In this document: positions 10,369 to 21,303 of the stretch, piece after piece | Numbering within the stretch: the first letter of the stretch is position 1 | Layout of the letters: each line of letters opens with the position of its first letter | Source: Conidiobolus incongruus B7586 | Lineage: Eukaryota > Entomophthoromycota > Entomophthoromycetes > Entomophthorales > Conidiobolaceae | NCBI GenBank assembly: GCA_000697335.1 | Contig: JNEM01011801.1 | Location: 1 to 53,060 of the forward strand | Length of the DNA: 53,060 bases | Reading direction: 5' to 3' | Notes under the pieces: generated by a model | What the model was told of the DNA's origin: nothing | The model's database searches: none | The model's input: only the letters and a program-made list of their open reading frames with translations | Translations under genes and position numbers: made by a program

Positions 10369-11089
10369 ATATCAATATTCAAATCACTTTTAAAATATCC
10401 AAAATCAACAAATAGTTGTATAAATAATTTTGAAATATCATTAAAAAATATCACGAATAACTGTATAAATTTCAATATTTGAAAAATAATGTTATCGCAT
10501 ATAAATGAATAGTGAAAAACTTGATTATAAAAAATTGACTCACATTAGAAATTCATTAAAATTGTTAAATATTTTTAGTTTTCTAAATAAGAATCTATAG
10601 TTATTTAATAAAAAAGTCTTTGGTAACATTTTGATTTATTATTAAATTTGATATTGCCACAAACCCTTTCAACTTAAATTTGTGTAATGATTTTAATTAA
10701 TCTACTGGGATTAAAACCTCAGATGTAGGTATGTCATAATAATATTTATCAAATATTTTATTGGTATCTAACTTGACAAATTTTCATAATAATTATAAAC
10801 ATCAGTATATTTTTACTTTAAATTATAAATATCACACTTTTAAAAAAACGTGCCATTTGAAAAATTTCACACTTAATAATCAAATTAATCAAATAATTGA
10901 AAATTTTCAAAATTTTTATTAATCACATTAATGGAACTTCTATTAGAATTGACTAGAGTTTTAAAACAAATCAAATATCTTCAACATAAATACCGATACA
11001 CTATAAAATAATCAACATAACTTGAGAAGAACTACATTAACAATTCAATGTTTGCATTTTTCATTCACAATTAAGTGGAATTAATGCAG
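10369..11089. other. Intergenic AT-rich stretch
   Basis: I see nothing beyond AT-rich sequence. Confidence 0.55.
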
Positions 11090-12345
11090 AACCAATTTTA
11101 AAAGTAAGTTAAAATTTCTGACATTAGTATTAATTCAGTTCAGAATAAAATTTATCATCTGTATATTAAAATATAACTTATCACAATGCTACCACCAAAA
11201 CTTATTAATAATCTTCTAAAAATATTATGTTATTTCATTCTGATAAAACATACAAACCATCAGAATCATTCAAAATGATTAATCAAGTATATGGAGAAGA
11301 TGCTATTATTCCCAGATGTTGGCAAAAATGTTTTATGTGTCTTTGAAATAGTGATCATTATACTAAAGATAAACCACACACAGGTAGAAATATATAAGTA
11401 TTTGATAAAAAAATTAGATATTATAGAGACTCATACTAATTATTCTTGAGAAGAATTTTCAAATAAATCAAATATAAGCTTTGATCAAATATCAAAATAA
11501 TAAAAAAAATAATAAAGTTTAGAAAGTATCAAATTATGTGCCTTATGAATTAATAATATTTAACAAGTCAGGTGCATTGGTATATACTTTTTATTTACAA
11601 AATTTACAAAAAACACCAATTATTTATAAAATTTTATTTCTATTAACCAAACATAGATTATGTTTGATAATACAATCTATAAAAACTATTAGGTAACTAA
11701 AAGAACAAAAGTCAAAAGTCAAGCAAATCTAAATATATATGAAAATTATAATGCTTACTATATATTGGAATTTGAAAGGTATTATATATTATGAATTTAA
11801 AAAATAAATAAAAGATAAATGGAGAATATTATGCTAAAGAAATCTAAAGATTATATAAAGTATTGAAAAACAAAAATCAGAATATTTTTTGAGAAAAGAC
11901 TAAAATATACACAAACACTGATGCTAATATATTATTATCATGATAATACAAAACTACATACACCAGATGAAACCTTACATATTTTGGATTATAATTGATT
12001 TGAACTATTACCACATCTAGCATACTCCCCTAATCTTGCACTTAGTGATTTCTAATTTATAGGCATTTTAACAGGTTTTTTTTAAAATAAAGTTTGTTTT
12101 CAAAAACTTGAACAAATAGAAGATAAATTCTTGAAATTTATTAAAAAAGTAGAAAAAGACTTATAAAAAGGGGATATATGATCAAATTAAAAAATTGGAG
12201 CAAGTTTAAAAGTGTGAAAGCTATTATATATTTAAAGATTAAAATATTAGTATATATAAATAAATAAAAAATAAAAGTTTAATAAACATAAAAATAATAA
12301 ACTATAAGAATATTATAAATATTTTTTGATCAATTGGTTGACACA
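11090..12345 (+). mobile_element. Dead mariner (Tc1/mariner, DD34D) DNA transposon
   Basis: Conceptual translation gives decayed mariner transposase blocks in order. Near 11187 there is an N-terminal MLPPKLINNLLK-type start. At 11274-11397 comes INQVYGEDAIIPRCWQKC, then DHYTKDKPHTGRN, matching the mariner helix-turn-helix region (VYGEDAIS..CQRWF...DKPRSGRP). At 11942-12050 comes DNTKLHTPDETLHIL, then FELLPHLAYSP and LALSD, matching HDNARPHTA...LLPHPPYSPDLAPSD. Exactly 34 codons separate the two Asp, as in DD34D mariners. Many stops and frame changes break it, so it is inactive. A weak inverted match (AACCAATT near 11092 and AATTGGTT near 12332) may mark the ends; the outer limits are uncertain. 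Confidence 0.8.
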
Positions 12346-12999
12346 TTATAATGATATATGATTTTAGTGATCATATTAACTCATTACAATTTGCTACTTT
12401 TGTTCCCCCTTTCCTCATTTGGATGTGAACGAAATTTTGAAAATGATCAATTAAACTTAAAAAACAATTCTAATGTAAACTTTAAAAACCCTTATTACAT
12501 AAAATATTCTAGAATTTCTATTTAGAATTCGAAAATTTGTAAAAAATTTGAAAGTGTGCCTAACAAAGTTTTAAATTGAATCAATTTACAAATTGGTTTA
12601 AGGTATGAATGATAGATTGATGTGATTGGGGCTATTCTAAATGGAGGGTAAGTGATCTGTTGAGGTGTGGTGATATTAAGTTCCAATCATAAGATTCCCT
12701 CATTGGCTACGCTCTCATTATATTTAATAATGTGAAATTGTTGATGCTATAAATTGAAGGGATATCATAATGAATTTATAAAAACTTGTCCATTTGAAAT
12801 AATATTATTAATTGTTTTATTTTTAGTTGTAGTGGTGGACTGTTAGTGTGTTAAATTTAAACTATCAGGAATTCAATTATTGAATCTATCTCCTATAATT
12901 TTATTACTTTTTATTGGGTCAAAACTTAGCTTCTTATCAACTTTTATCTCCTTTTTAAATTTTTTGTATATGAATTTAACAAAACATTCTTGATTCAGT
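12346..12999. other. Intergenic region upstream of the SPX gene
   Basis: No gene is seen. It presumably holds the promoter of the SPX-domain gene. No TATA-type element as clear as in the secreted families is visible. Confidence 0.5.
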
Positions 13000-13778
13000 A
13001 TGCCAGTTGGTAAATACCTACAAAAGAAACGCTTGGCGAAGTATTCGCAAGGGTATATTCAGTACGAAAAATTAATTCACTATATGAAGGAGGTGATGGA
13101 CCTGGACAAACGCAAATTTAGTCATTTTGCTTTTGATATTATTCCCAACCCCAAGGGTACCGGCTATTTGGTCACTCCTAAAGTTTCCCAAGAAGAAATT
13201 GAAGAGTGTTACTCTAAATTTGTATTGGAATTAAGGCACGAGTTGGATAGGGTCGACTCTTATTTTATCAATTTTGTTAACCAAGTCGAATTGAAGTTGA
13301 ATATTATTAAGAGTGAATTATTTGATAAGGTGAGATTTATTATTATATATTTTTCAAATTATATTGTATTAATGTTTCTATTATTTAGACTTTTAATACT
13401 CACTATTGGACAACTAAAGAAAATAACCAATTTCACTTCCAAAACTTACTCAAAGAGCTTGAAGTCATTAAGAGTATTATTGAAGATTTCAAAACCAACA
13501 TCATACCTATTAATAAGTTCACCCTCATAAAGATCTATGAAAAACAACAATACTTGGTAGGTCAAACTTCTTCCAAGTTGGAAACTTATGACAATGGGAA
13601 AGACTATTTGAATTGGGAGCTTGACACTTGGATGGATCAACCTCTAATTAATCGCTATGTATTTTGCTCCAACGGCTGTGCTATTGTGACCAATTTGTTG
13701 AAAAAGGTGGATTGTTTGATTTCAAAGTGCAGGATCAAGTTTTTGCCCAAGGTCTTGAATGAAGAGTTGATATTTTGA
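13000..13778 (+). CDS. SPX-domain protein
   Basis: Two exons (13000-13329 and 13389-13778) flank a 59-nt GT-AG intron and encode 239 residues. The start MPVGKYLQKKRLAKYSQGYI, followed by YEKLIHYMKE, matches the SPX N-terminal hairpin (xxFGKxL...Y..Y..LK). ELDRVDSYFINFVNQVELKL (about 85-104) matches the SPX E-x-x-KV..F layout. INKFTLIKIYEKQ (about 149-161) sits where the Lys-rich helix that binds inositol polyphosphates usually lies. SPX domains sense inositol pyrophosphates and thereby phosphate status. Here nothing follows the domain, so this is a stand-alone or divergent SPX protein rather than a VTC, GDE1 or SYG1/XPR1 protein. The gene converges on the dynein gene. Confidence 0.7.
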
Positions 13779-14268
13779 GTAATGCTATTTCATTCCACTT
13801 CCCTCCTCCCTTCCGATCCCTTTATCTTTCATTTCGTTCTCCATTATTCTGTCTATTGATTTGTTCTCCTTTACCCCCCATCTATCATTCCGTCGATTTT
13901 ATCCGTTATCCTATGATTTTTGATTTAATGCTAGCGTTTAGCATTTATCCTTATCTTCTCTCACCACATATTGTATATTAGCTCTACTTATATTAACCTG
14001 ATTATATGATTATTCTATTAGTGTTAACTCAATTAATATTTTATCAATTTAATAAATAATATTTTTAAAATTTAATTTTAATATCTTTGATTCCAATATA
14101 ATTATTGTTAAATAATATTTAATATGATTTCAATATTTTATAAATGATATTTGGATTAAATAATAGTCATTCAATCTATCAAAAATTTATCTAATCACCA
14201 ATTATTATCCAATCATATGTATATAAAATAAAAAACTAATTTATTCATGTCCAATTTAACAACTTTCC
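13779..14268. other. Convergent intergenic region with a pyrimidine-rich tract
   Basis: Between the two convergent stop codons, about 13795-13900 is strongly C/T-biased on the plus strand (CCTCCCTTCC, TTTACCCCCC). The rest is plain AT-rich sequence. It probably holds both 3' UTRs and poly(A) sites. Confidence 0.5.
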
Positions 14269-16187
14269 TTAATGCTTGACACCTTTCTTCAAAAAATCAC
14301 CAAAGAAATTACTCAATTTTTCGGCATTCTCGGGAGCAATAGGTGTATTAGATGAAGATTCGGCAGGTGTCGAAGTAGTTGGTGAAGGTGAGGTACCTTG
14401 ATTTACCGAAGGATTGAGGTTAGCTCCAAATGTCTATAAAACATCATTAGTACTGAAGTAAAAAAACAAATAATGGAAATTTACCTGATTTAAAGAAGGA
14501 GAATGTACTTTGCCGAGGGTACCTACATAATTCAAGTTACCGTTGACTTTGGTGTTGGAAGCATCTGAAGTATTGAGTAAGATATTGAATTGCTCCTGCA
14601 GGAAATCTTGTTCCGGATAAGCTTCGATAGGAGGATCGTGAGATTGTGTTCTCTATTCAAATATTTAGTTTAATCAAAGTAAATTAGAGATAATAGTTTA
14701 CTTGATCCTTAGAAAATGGAATCTTGACAATTGAGCAATAGTATTCATTGATACTCATCATTTCATCAGTATCATCAGCTTGTTCAGGCTCTATATAGGG
14801 CAAATATTTGGATCTTTCGTGACTCAAATCGAATTCCATACCCTGTAATACACCTTCACAGTTGAAAGTATCTCTCAAAACTCGGATCTTGTTCCAACTG
14901 TCCCAACCCGCCGGTACGAACACTTTTTCCCTATCGACGACTTGGGCCTTAAAGTTGTAATTCAATAAATAGTTGGGCAGGATTGAGATATTGTTGGTCG
15001 TTGGGAAGGATTTTGTCAAGAGGTAATTCTTGAGAAGGTTGAGACTGGCTTTGGATTGGTTGGATGTGTAAATGAGAGATGCACCATCTACCAAATTACG
15101 AATTAATTAATTGTAAATATTATTTAATATTGATGAATTTACATTGTAAGCATGTGGTACGTAAAGTTTGTTGAATAAAATCAAATTCTTCTTCTTTGTA
15201 GTTACCCTCCCTTTCGATGACTTTCATTTGATCAGACTGTAGTAATTGTTAATTATATGATTATTGTGATTATATAGTATATGAATTACCTTGGAACAAA
15301 TGACAATAATAGGAATACCCAAATTCATTGTCAAACAACCATTACTCAAAGGTAATAAAACAGAGTGATCTGTAGAGCCGTTAGTATCAGATTTCATGGC
15401 ATTTAACTTCTTTTCAGCAGATGTAGGTTCTTTGAATTCTTGAATTGTTCTCTGTACTAAGAGCAAAATTCATTAAAACCCAATCAAAAATATATTGAAT
15501 ACATCAAAATTACACTTTTCTTTAGCCTCATCAACCAACTGCTTGCCAAGGGTCCAACGATCCTTCTGACCCTCACTTCTAGCATCGCCACCACTCTCTT
15601 GAATGTTATAAACGGCAACCTCCAAGCAGGTGAGCCACTTCTGAAGATTTTGAATAAAATTCCAAGGTTTACTCCAATCCAAAAATATACAAGCTATAGT
15701 AGAAGTATAATTTTTTAAATTTAAACTGAGATTTAACAGGTTGTGAAATTGTTCGTGAGTATCGCTTAATTCAAAAAAATTGAGACGACCGATTGTATCT
15801 AATATTTTTAAATAATTATATATATTTATATATATTAATATAGTAAATTTCAAATGATAATTACCTTCCAATTCGTCTTTTAAATCAACAAAATCGTAAT
15901 TCAATCCCAAATTATTTTTAATTTCGTTATTATCGTCAATTTTAACATAATCTTCATTATTATCATTTTCTTGCTTATCTTTCAAAATATTTTCATGTTT
16001 AAAAAATTCTATCAAACTCGATTTTCCACTATTGGGTTCACCTAAAATCGTTAGAAGTTGAACAATGACTATAAGGGAGAAATTTACCAAGTAATAGGAT
16101 ATTCTTGGTGGGGATAGCTTTGGAAGTAGCTACAGTATTTAAAATATTTGACCAAATCTCTTTGGGTGGTTCTTCAACTTCTGTCAT
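14269..16187 (-). CDS. DYNC1LI: Cytoplasmic dynein light intermediate chain
   Basis: Eight exons in minus order: 16088-16187, 15865-16041, 15514-15798, 15290-15456, 15143-15236, 14702-15087, 14485-14652, 14269-14433. The seven GT-AG introns keep the frame and give 513 residues. The Ras-like fold is clear. The P-loop GEPNSGKSS is at residues 34-42. The DTIGRLNFFELSDT segment, ACIFLDWSKPWNF and LQKW are typical of the family. NLGIPIIVICSKSDQMK comes next, and YGASLIYTSNQSK (from 275) is the conserved G-domain end. The C-terminus is Ser/Thr/Pro-rich and ends with an amphipathic ENAEKLSNFFGDFLKKG, like the adaptor-binding helix of this family. The protein ties the dynein heavy chain to cargo adaptors. 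There is no sign of damage. Confidence 0.92.
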
Positions 16188-17113
16188 CGTAATTACTTAT
16201 TTAACTGGATGAAATTTGATTAATGTGAATATTAATTTGTTTTAAAATTGAATGGTATTTTACTTAAAAATAAATTAGAAATAATTAATACAAAATTAAA
16301 TGAATTTTATATAGAATAATAATATATTATTATTAATTATTAATTGTTGAATAAATGATTAGATTATTTTTAAGATTAAATAGTACTGTTAATAATATTT
16401 TATTCATCATATTTGTTGTAAGCAATTATTATGGGATAGAGGTTAATTATAATTCAGGATTTAATATTCAATTTGCCGAACAAGTAATTAAAATCAAATT
16501 TAAGTATTAATTAATAATTTGAAATGACATATTATATTATAATGTAAGTTTTTTCTTAAAGAAAGCAAAATCAAAACTATTAATTTAAAATAAATAATTT
16601 TAAAATTTTTATATTTAAAATATTAGATTAATTCAAAATAAGTGTATGAGTTTCAAAATACCAGCCTAATCATAAAAATATATCAAATTGAATATATCAC
16701 AATATGAATTAGATAAACTGTAACCATAGTTTATATCAATTAAGTTATAATAATCAATTTTAAATGCATTAGATATAATATATTCATAAAACTGTTTTTC
16801 CATTTTATTACAAAGTTGAATATATTAAAATTATATTATTATATACTAATAGAAATATTTTGTAATTTAATCCTTCCAAATTTTATTAATTTAGATATCA
16901 AAAGTGTTAAATAAATATATTAAATAATACACCAAGATGGGATATATAAATGAATTGATTATAGTTTTGTAGTTTTGATAAATTTAAAATATCTTATTTT
17001 ACGTATTGAATTTTTTTAAAAAACTGTTTTTAAATTACCATATATTTTTATTTCTATTAGAATATTCACTTTATCCAAAAAAATTCTTTTACAAAGAAAA
17101 TTACATCATCAAA
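16188..17113. other. Divergent intergenic region
   Basis: This lies between the dynein gene (minus) and the first family-B gene (plus). It is AT-rich with no gene seen. Confidence 0.5.
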
Positions 17114-17276
17114 AAATTTGGAGATTTGGAGAAAATTTGATATATTAGGATTTTAATCATTCAATTGGTTTGTATTATAAGGTTGGAGTTGAAGCTTCAA
17201 AACTGTCCAATTCTTAGGCATTATGGAGATTATATTGCGAATCCCAGCTGGTTCTTGCATCTTATTAGTATAAATA
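17114..17276 (+). promoter_or_regulatory. Family-B promoter: double GGAG box plus TATA box
   Basis: AATTTGGAGATTTGGAGAAA lies at about 17115-17134. A TATA box (TATAAATA, 17269-17276) is 73 bp before the ATG. Confidence 0.6.
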
Positions 17277-17341
17277 CCCTGAGGAGTATTGGTAAGTTAT
17301 TCATCAAATCAAGTAATAATCCAATTTAATCAATTACAAAG

Positions 17342-17641
17342 ATGGTTAATTTCAAATCTCTGATCTTCACTTTTGCTTTGGTTGCTGCTGCTCCTGTTAC
17401 AGAATCTGAAAATGCCGAATTAGCAGAACAAGCCGAAGAAAACTTCTTCAACGGTGGTTGGGGTCACAACAACTGGGGAGGCCATCATGGTGGTAACTAT
17501 TACAGACGTCAATGGGGCTGGGGAGGACGCCATGGTGGAAACTACTACAGAAGACAGTGGGGCTGGGGAGGACACCATGGTGGAAACTACTACAGAAGAC
17601 AATGGGGTTGGGGAGGCCACCACGGAGGCAACTATTACTGA
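17342..17641 (+). CDS. KEX2-type repeat precursor, family B (QWGW peptides)
   Basis: This is an intronless 99-residue secreted precursor. Its signal peptide is MVNFKSLIFTFALVAAA (1-17). An acidic pro-region follows (PVTESENAELAEQAEENFF, 18-36), then GGWGHNNWGGHHGGNYY. Three units each begin after Arg-Arg: QWGWGGRHGGNYY once and QWGWGGHHGGNYY twice. The third unit ends in YY directly before the stop, with no trailing RR. That is the layout of fungal KEX2-processed precursors, where Kex2 cuts after RR and Kex1 trims the basic residues. The three products would then be matched 13-mers with an N-terminal Gln able to form pyroglutamate. The peptide's function is unknown. The next two genes start exactly 1251 and 2502 bp downstream. 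Confidence 0.82.
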   Translation: MVNFKSLIFTFALVAAAPVTESENAELAEQAEENFFNGGWGHNNWGGHHGGNYYRRQWGWGGRHGGNYYRRQWGWGGHHGGNYYRRQWGWGGHHGGNYY

Positions 17642-18369
17642 ACCATTTTACCAATTTGAATCAACTCGTTTTAATTTTGAAAGTTTAATAAAGATTATAA
17701 TCGAAAGAAATTTAAAATTTATTTTCTAATTATTGAATATAAAACAAAATTATAAGTATTAGCCTAATAAAAAATGTACACTATAAATTTATAATCTGTA
17801 CCATATTACATTATACTCGTCATTGCATATTTAAACTTTTTTTTGAATATTTTGAACAAATAATTAATACAAGTTAAATATAAATAATCCAATTCAATTT
17901 AAAATTAACCAGTTGACAAGTTTTTCAGATACATTATTCAATTAGTTTATAATAATAGTTATAATATATTATTACACAAACTATATATTGAATATCAAAA
18001 TTTTGTATAGTGTATTCAATTAAATTTAAAATAAAAAAATTAATGGACTGAAGAATATTCTAACAACATTGTATCGAATATAAATATTCAATAAATAAAT
18101 CTTAATTTATAGCTTAATTATATGTTATCAGTTCTTATGATAGATCCAAAGTTAAAATCAAATTCAAATAACATTTCAGTTATTGATAATTCTGTTTGAT
18201 TTTATGATTTAAATTGTTAAATTGATATTATCAAATTAATATCACTAAGATTTCCTTTAAAGTTTAACTTAAAAAATATTGAAAATTTAACAGTTATTAT
18301 GAAATATGAAAATATATTATAAAATTAATAAAGATTAAAATTAAAGAAATTGGAATTACGAAATTTGAA
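17642..18369. other. Intergenic spacer within the tandem array
   Basis: AT-rich spacer with no gene seen. An AATAAAG near 17688 could serve as a poly(A) signal for the upstream gene. Confidence 0.5.
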
Positions 18370-18521
18370 AATTTGGAGCAATATGGGGGGAGAATATGGA
18401 ACTAGTAATATAACATTCACACTGAGATGATCCTTGTGTAATGGCATACTCGTTCAAGTATTCAACCCCTTGGCATGTTGGAGATGATGGACTTACCCAG
18501 AGTATTCTATTAATATAAATA
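18370..18521 (+). promoter_or_regulatory. Family-B promoter
   Basis: ATTTGGAGCAATATGGGGGG lies at 18371-18390, then CCTTGGCATG at about 18468 and a TATA box (TATAAATA, 18514-18521) 79 bp before the ATG. The counterpart at 19.6-19.8 kb has the same elements. From about 18477 on, the two copies are nearly identical. Confidence 0.6.
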
Positions 18522-18592
18522 CACGAATAGTGTCAGTTATTAATATTATCGAATTCAATATAATTTAGTTTTAATACAATACATTAATCAAT

Positions 18593-18865
18593 ATGGTATC
18601 TTTCAAATCTTTCCTCTTCACCCTTGCTTTCGTCGCCGCTTCTCCCGTATCAGAGTCTGAGAATGCCGAATTAGCAGAACAAGCCGAAGAAAACTTCTTC
18701 AACGGTGGTTGGGGTCACAACAACTGGGGAGGCCATCATGGTGGTAATTACTACAGACGTCAATGGGGATGGGGTCACAATGGCTGGGGACATGGCGGAA
18801 ACTACTACAGACGTCAATGGGGATGGGGCCACAACGGATGGGGACATGGTGGCAACTACTACTAA
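18593..18865 (+). CDS. KEX2-type repeat precursor, family B (16-mer QWGWGHNGW peptides)
   Basis: This is an intronless 90-residue precursor. It has the signal peptide MVSFKSFLFTLAFVAAS, the acidic pro-region PVSESENAELAEQAEENFF and GGWGHNNWGGHHGGNYY. Two RR-delimited units follow, both QWGWGHNGWGHGGNYY; the second ends at the stop codon. The unit is three residues longer than in the 17342 gene through an added HNGW-type segment. Its protein is identical to that of the gene at 19844. The two also share about 380 bp of near-identical DNA covering the TATA box, leader and coding region. Expression and peptide release are inferred. Confidence 0.82.
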   Translation: MVSFKSFLFTLAFVAASPVSESENAELAEQAEENFFNGGWGHNNWGGHHGGNYYRRQWGWGHNGWGHGGNYYRRQWGWGHNGWGHGGNYY

Positions 18866-19621
18866 ACAATCTTATGAATTTCAAGTATTTTTTAATTTTC
18901 AAATTTCAATATTATACCATAATAAATCTAAAAAATTTCTCAATTGTTTTTGTATAGAAAAATATGATAAAAATATAGTATATTCAATTCATCATATTTG
19001 AAAAGTTTTAATAATACTCCAAATAAAAAGTTAGAATTACATAATATTTTTCTAATGAATATTCAATATTTATATTGTTTAAGGATGTTTCAACTTAATT
19101 TCTATATAGCATTTAATATACTGACGTGATTACTATTAATTGTAACAAATAATGATACTAAGTTTTGAAAATGGAAATGTTTGAATATTAATTTATTACA
19201 AGTAATAATTGAAGATTTAAAAGCTGAGATTTAGAACTTAAAATTGATATTTATTAATTTGATAACTAGTTGAAAATTTCAAAATTAATACATAAAATAA
19301 TAAAAGTATTAAATACTATTATATAGTTAATATAATATTGAATTTCTGTATTTTGTATTAAAATATTTTTTAAAATATATATTACTAAATTAAATATCAA
19401 ACTACTTATTTCATTAAACTAATATTGATTGTTTAATTCGGAATTTAAATTATTATCATGCTATTGTTATATCAATATAATTATTACAATTTAGATACAA
19501 ATAATAAAAATGATAGATATTTAAAAATTAATATAATAGCTTGTTATGGTTTAATCTAATTGAGACTGGAAAAAATTTGATATGAAATTAAATCAAAATT
19601 GAACCATAAGATTTAGCAATT
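18866..19621. other. Intergenic spacer within the tandem array
   Basis: AT-rich spacer with no gene seen. Confidence 0.5.
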
Positions 19622-19772
19622 AATTGGAGGAATATGGGGGAGAAAGTGAATCTAGTAATGCTTCACATACATTGAGTCGATCATTATGTAAGGACATGCT
19701 TGTTCAAGGCTTCATTCCACTCGACAAGTTGGAGATGATGGACTTACCCAGAGTATTCTATTAATATAAATA
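19622..19772 (+). promoter_or_regulatory. Family-B promoter
   Basis: AATTGGAGGAATATGGGGGAG lies at about 19622-19642. A TATA box (TATAAATA, 19765-19772) is 79 bp before the ATG. It parallels the promoter at 18370-18521. Confidence 0.6.
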
Positions 19773-19843
19773 CACGAATAGTGTCAGTTATTAATATTAT
19801 CGAATTCAATATAATTTAGTTTTAATACAATACATTAATCAAT

Positions 19844-20116
19844 ATGGTATCTTTCAAATCTTTCCTCTTCACCCTTGCTTTCGTCGCCGCTTCTCCCGTA
19901 TCAGAGTCTGAGAATGCCGAATTAGCAGAACAAGCCGAAGAAAACTTCTTCAACGGTGGTTGGGGTCACAACAACTGGGGAGGCCATCATGGTGGTAATT
20001 ACTACAGACGTCAATGGGGATGGGGTCACAATGGCTGGGGACATGGCGGAAACTACTACAGACGTCAATGGGGATGGGGCCACAACGGATGGGGACATGG
20101 TGGTAACTACTATTAA
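19844..20116 (+). CDS. KEX2-type repeat precursor, family B (duplicate of 18593 gene)
   Basis: This is a 90-residue protein identical to the one at 18593. It has the same signal peptide, acidic pro-region, two RR sites and two QWGWGHNGWGHGGNYY units. The coding DNA differs only by silent changes in the last few codons, and the two 3' flanks are unrelated. The upstream flank is similar but clearly diverged before about 19729. Such a sharp identity block points to gene conversion or a very recent local copy. Two identical genes would raise the dose of one peptide. Confidence 0.82.
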   Translation: MVSFKSFLFTLAFVAASPVSESENAELAEQAEENFFNGGWGHNNWGGHHGGNYYRRQWGWGHNGWGHGGNYYRRQWGWGHNGWGHGGNYY

Positions 20117-20215
20117 TTTCATTACTAATCAATTTTTCAAAGGAATTTTAATTTTTTAAATAATAAACCTATTAATTTTGAAACTTAATTGCAAATAAAA
20201 TTCGAAATTTGATAT

Positions 20216-20253
<38 letters not shown>

Positions 20254-21303
20254 CATATCTATATTAAGGTATTAGAAATCTAAAGTAAAAATCAATATTA
20301 ATAATTAGTATGAATACCATTATAGAATTTTTATTTTGATATAATTCAATATTGAATTTCACGAATTTTAATAATTAGAAAATTATGCTGATTATTAATT
20401 AGAAATTAATCAGGATTCATTCATAAAAAACTCACAAGCATTTTAATTAAGAGTTGTATACACTAGTTTTAAAGTAATATTGTTAATTTTATTATCAATA
20501 TTCATTTCAAGTTAAATCTTTCAATCATTATCATGCATTAAGGTTTTTCTCTCAGTGAATTAATTTGACCTTATTTAATTATAATTAGTTAAAATTGTTG
20601 AAAACTAATCATAATATAATTTAGAGAATATCAACTACGATTATTTTTCAATTGGATATCTTTAGGTGATTATCATTTCAATTAACTGAAATCTACTATA
20701 AGATCAATTCAAGAGAGTTTATTTGAAAGTAATTAATATTGTTCAATATAAAATATTGATAATATTTAACTCATGATAAATTACAATTTATATCAATTTT
20801 CTACTTAGTAATTAAAATAAATATTAAAAATTTAATATTTTATTACCATATATTAATCCTTTGATATAAATTCAAAACAACACAACATTAACCTGAGTTA
20901 TTTAAAAATTTTAATTAATAATAATCTTTTGAATAGATTAATGATTTCGAGAATTATTATCAGTTGATGTTTATTGATATATTCAATTGATTCAACTGAG
21001 TTTTGAAATTTTATATTATTTAAATATTAAATTAAAATTTTCCAATTCTTTAATCATTGTTAAATCATTGAAAATTTAGTCCAATAAATTCCTTTTTTAG
21101 ATTGAAATTAAATTGTTTAATTCAAATGACTCAAAAAAAATTATCATAATACTTACAAATTTTAACTAATTTATTAAAATAACCTTATATTGAATTCATC
21201 ATGAACTAATAATGATTAATATATAATTTTTCAATGAATTCATTTTGAGTAATCGATGTCGTATAAATAGTGAGATATTTGAATAATAATTTAATTTGGA
21301 AAA
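20117..21303. other. Intergenic AT-rich stretch
   Basis: No gene is seen. A (TA)n tract lies at 20222-20251. Confidence 0.55.

Noticed and set aside
17342-20116. Nematode-type Gly/Tyr/Trp antimicrobial peptides (NLP/CNC)
   Set aside because: Composition is similar, but the gene content (ATG15 with fungal signatures, very short introns) points to a fungus. The RR-phased layout fits KEX2 precursors better; an antimicrobial role is still possible.
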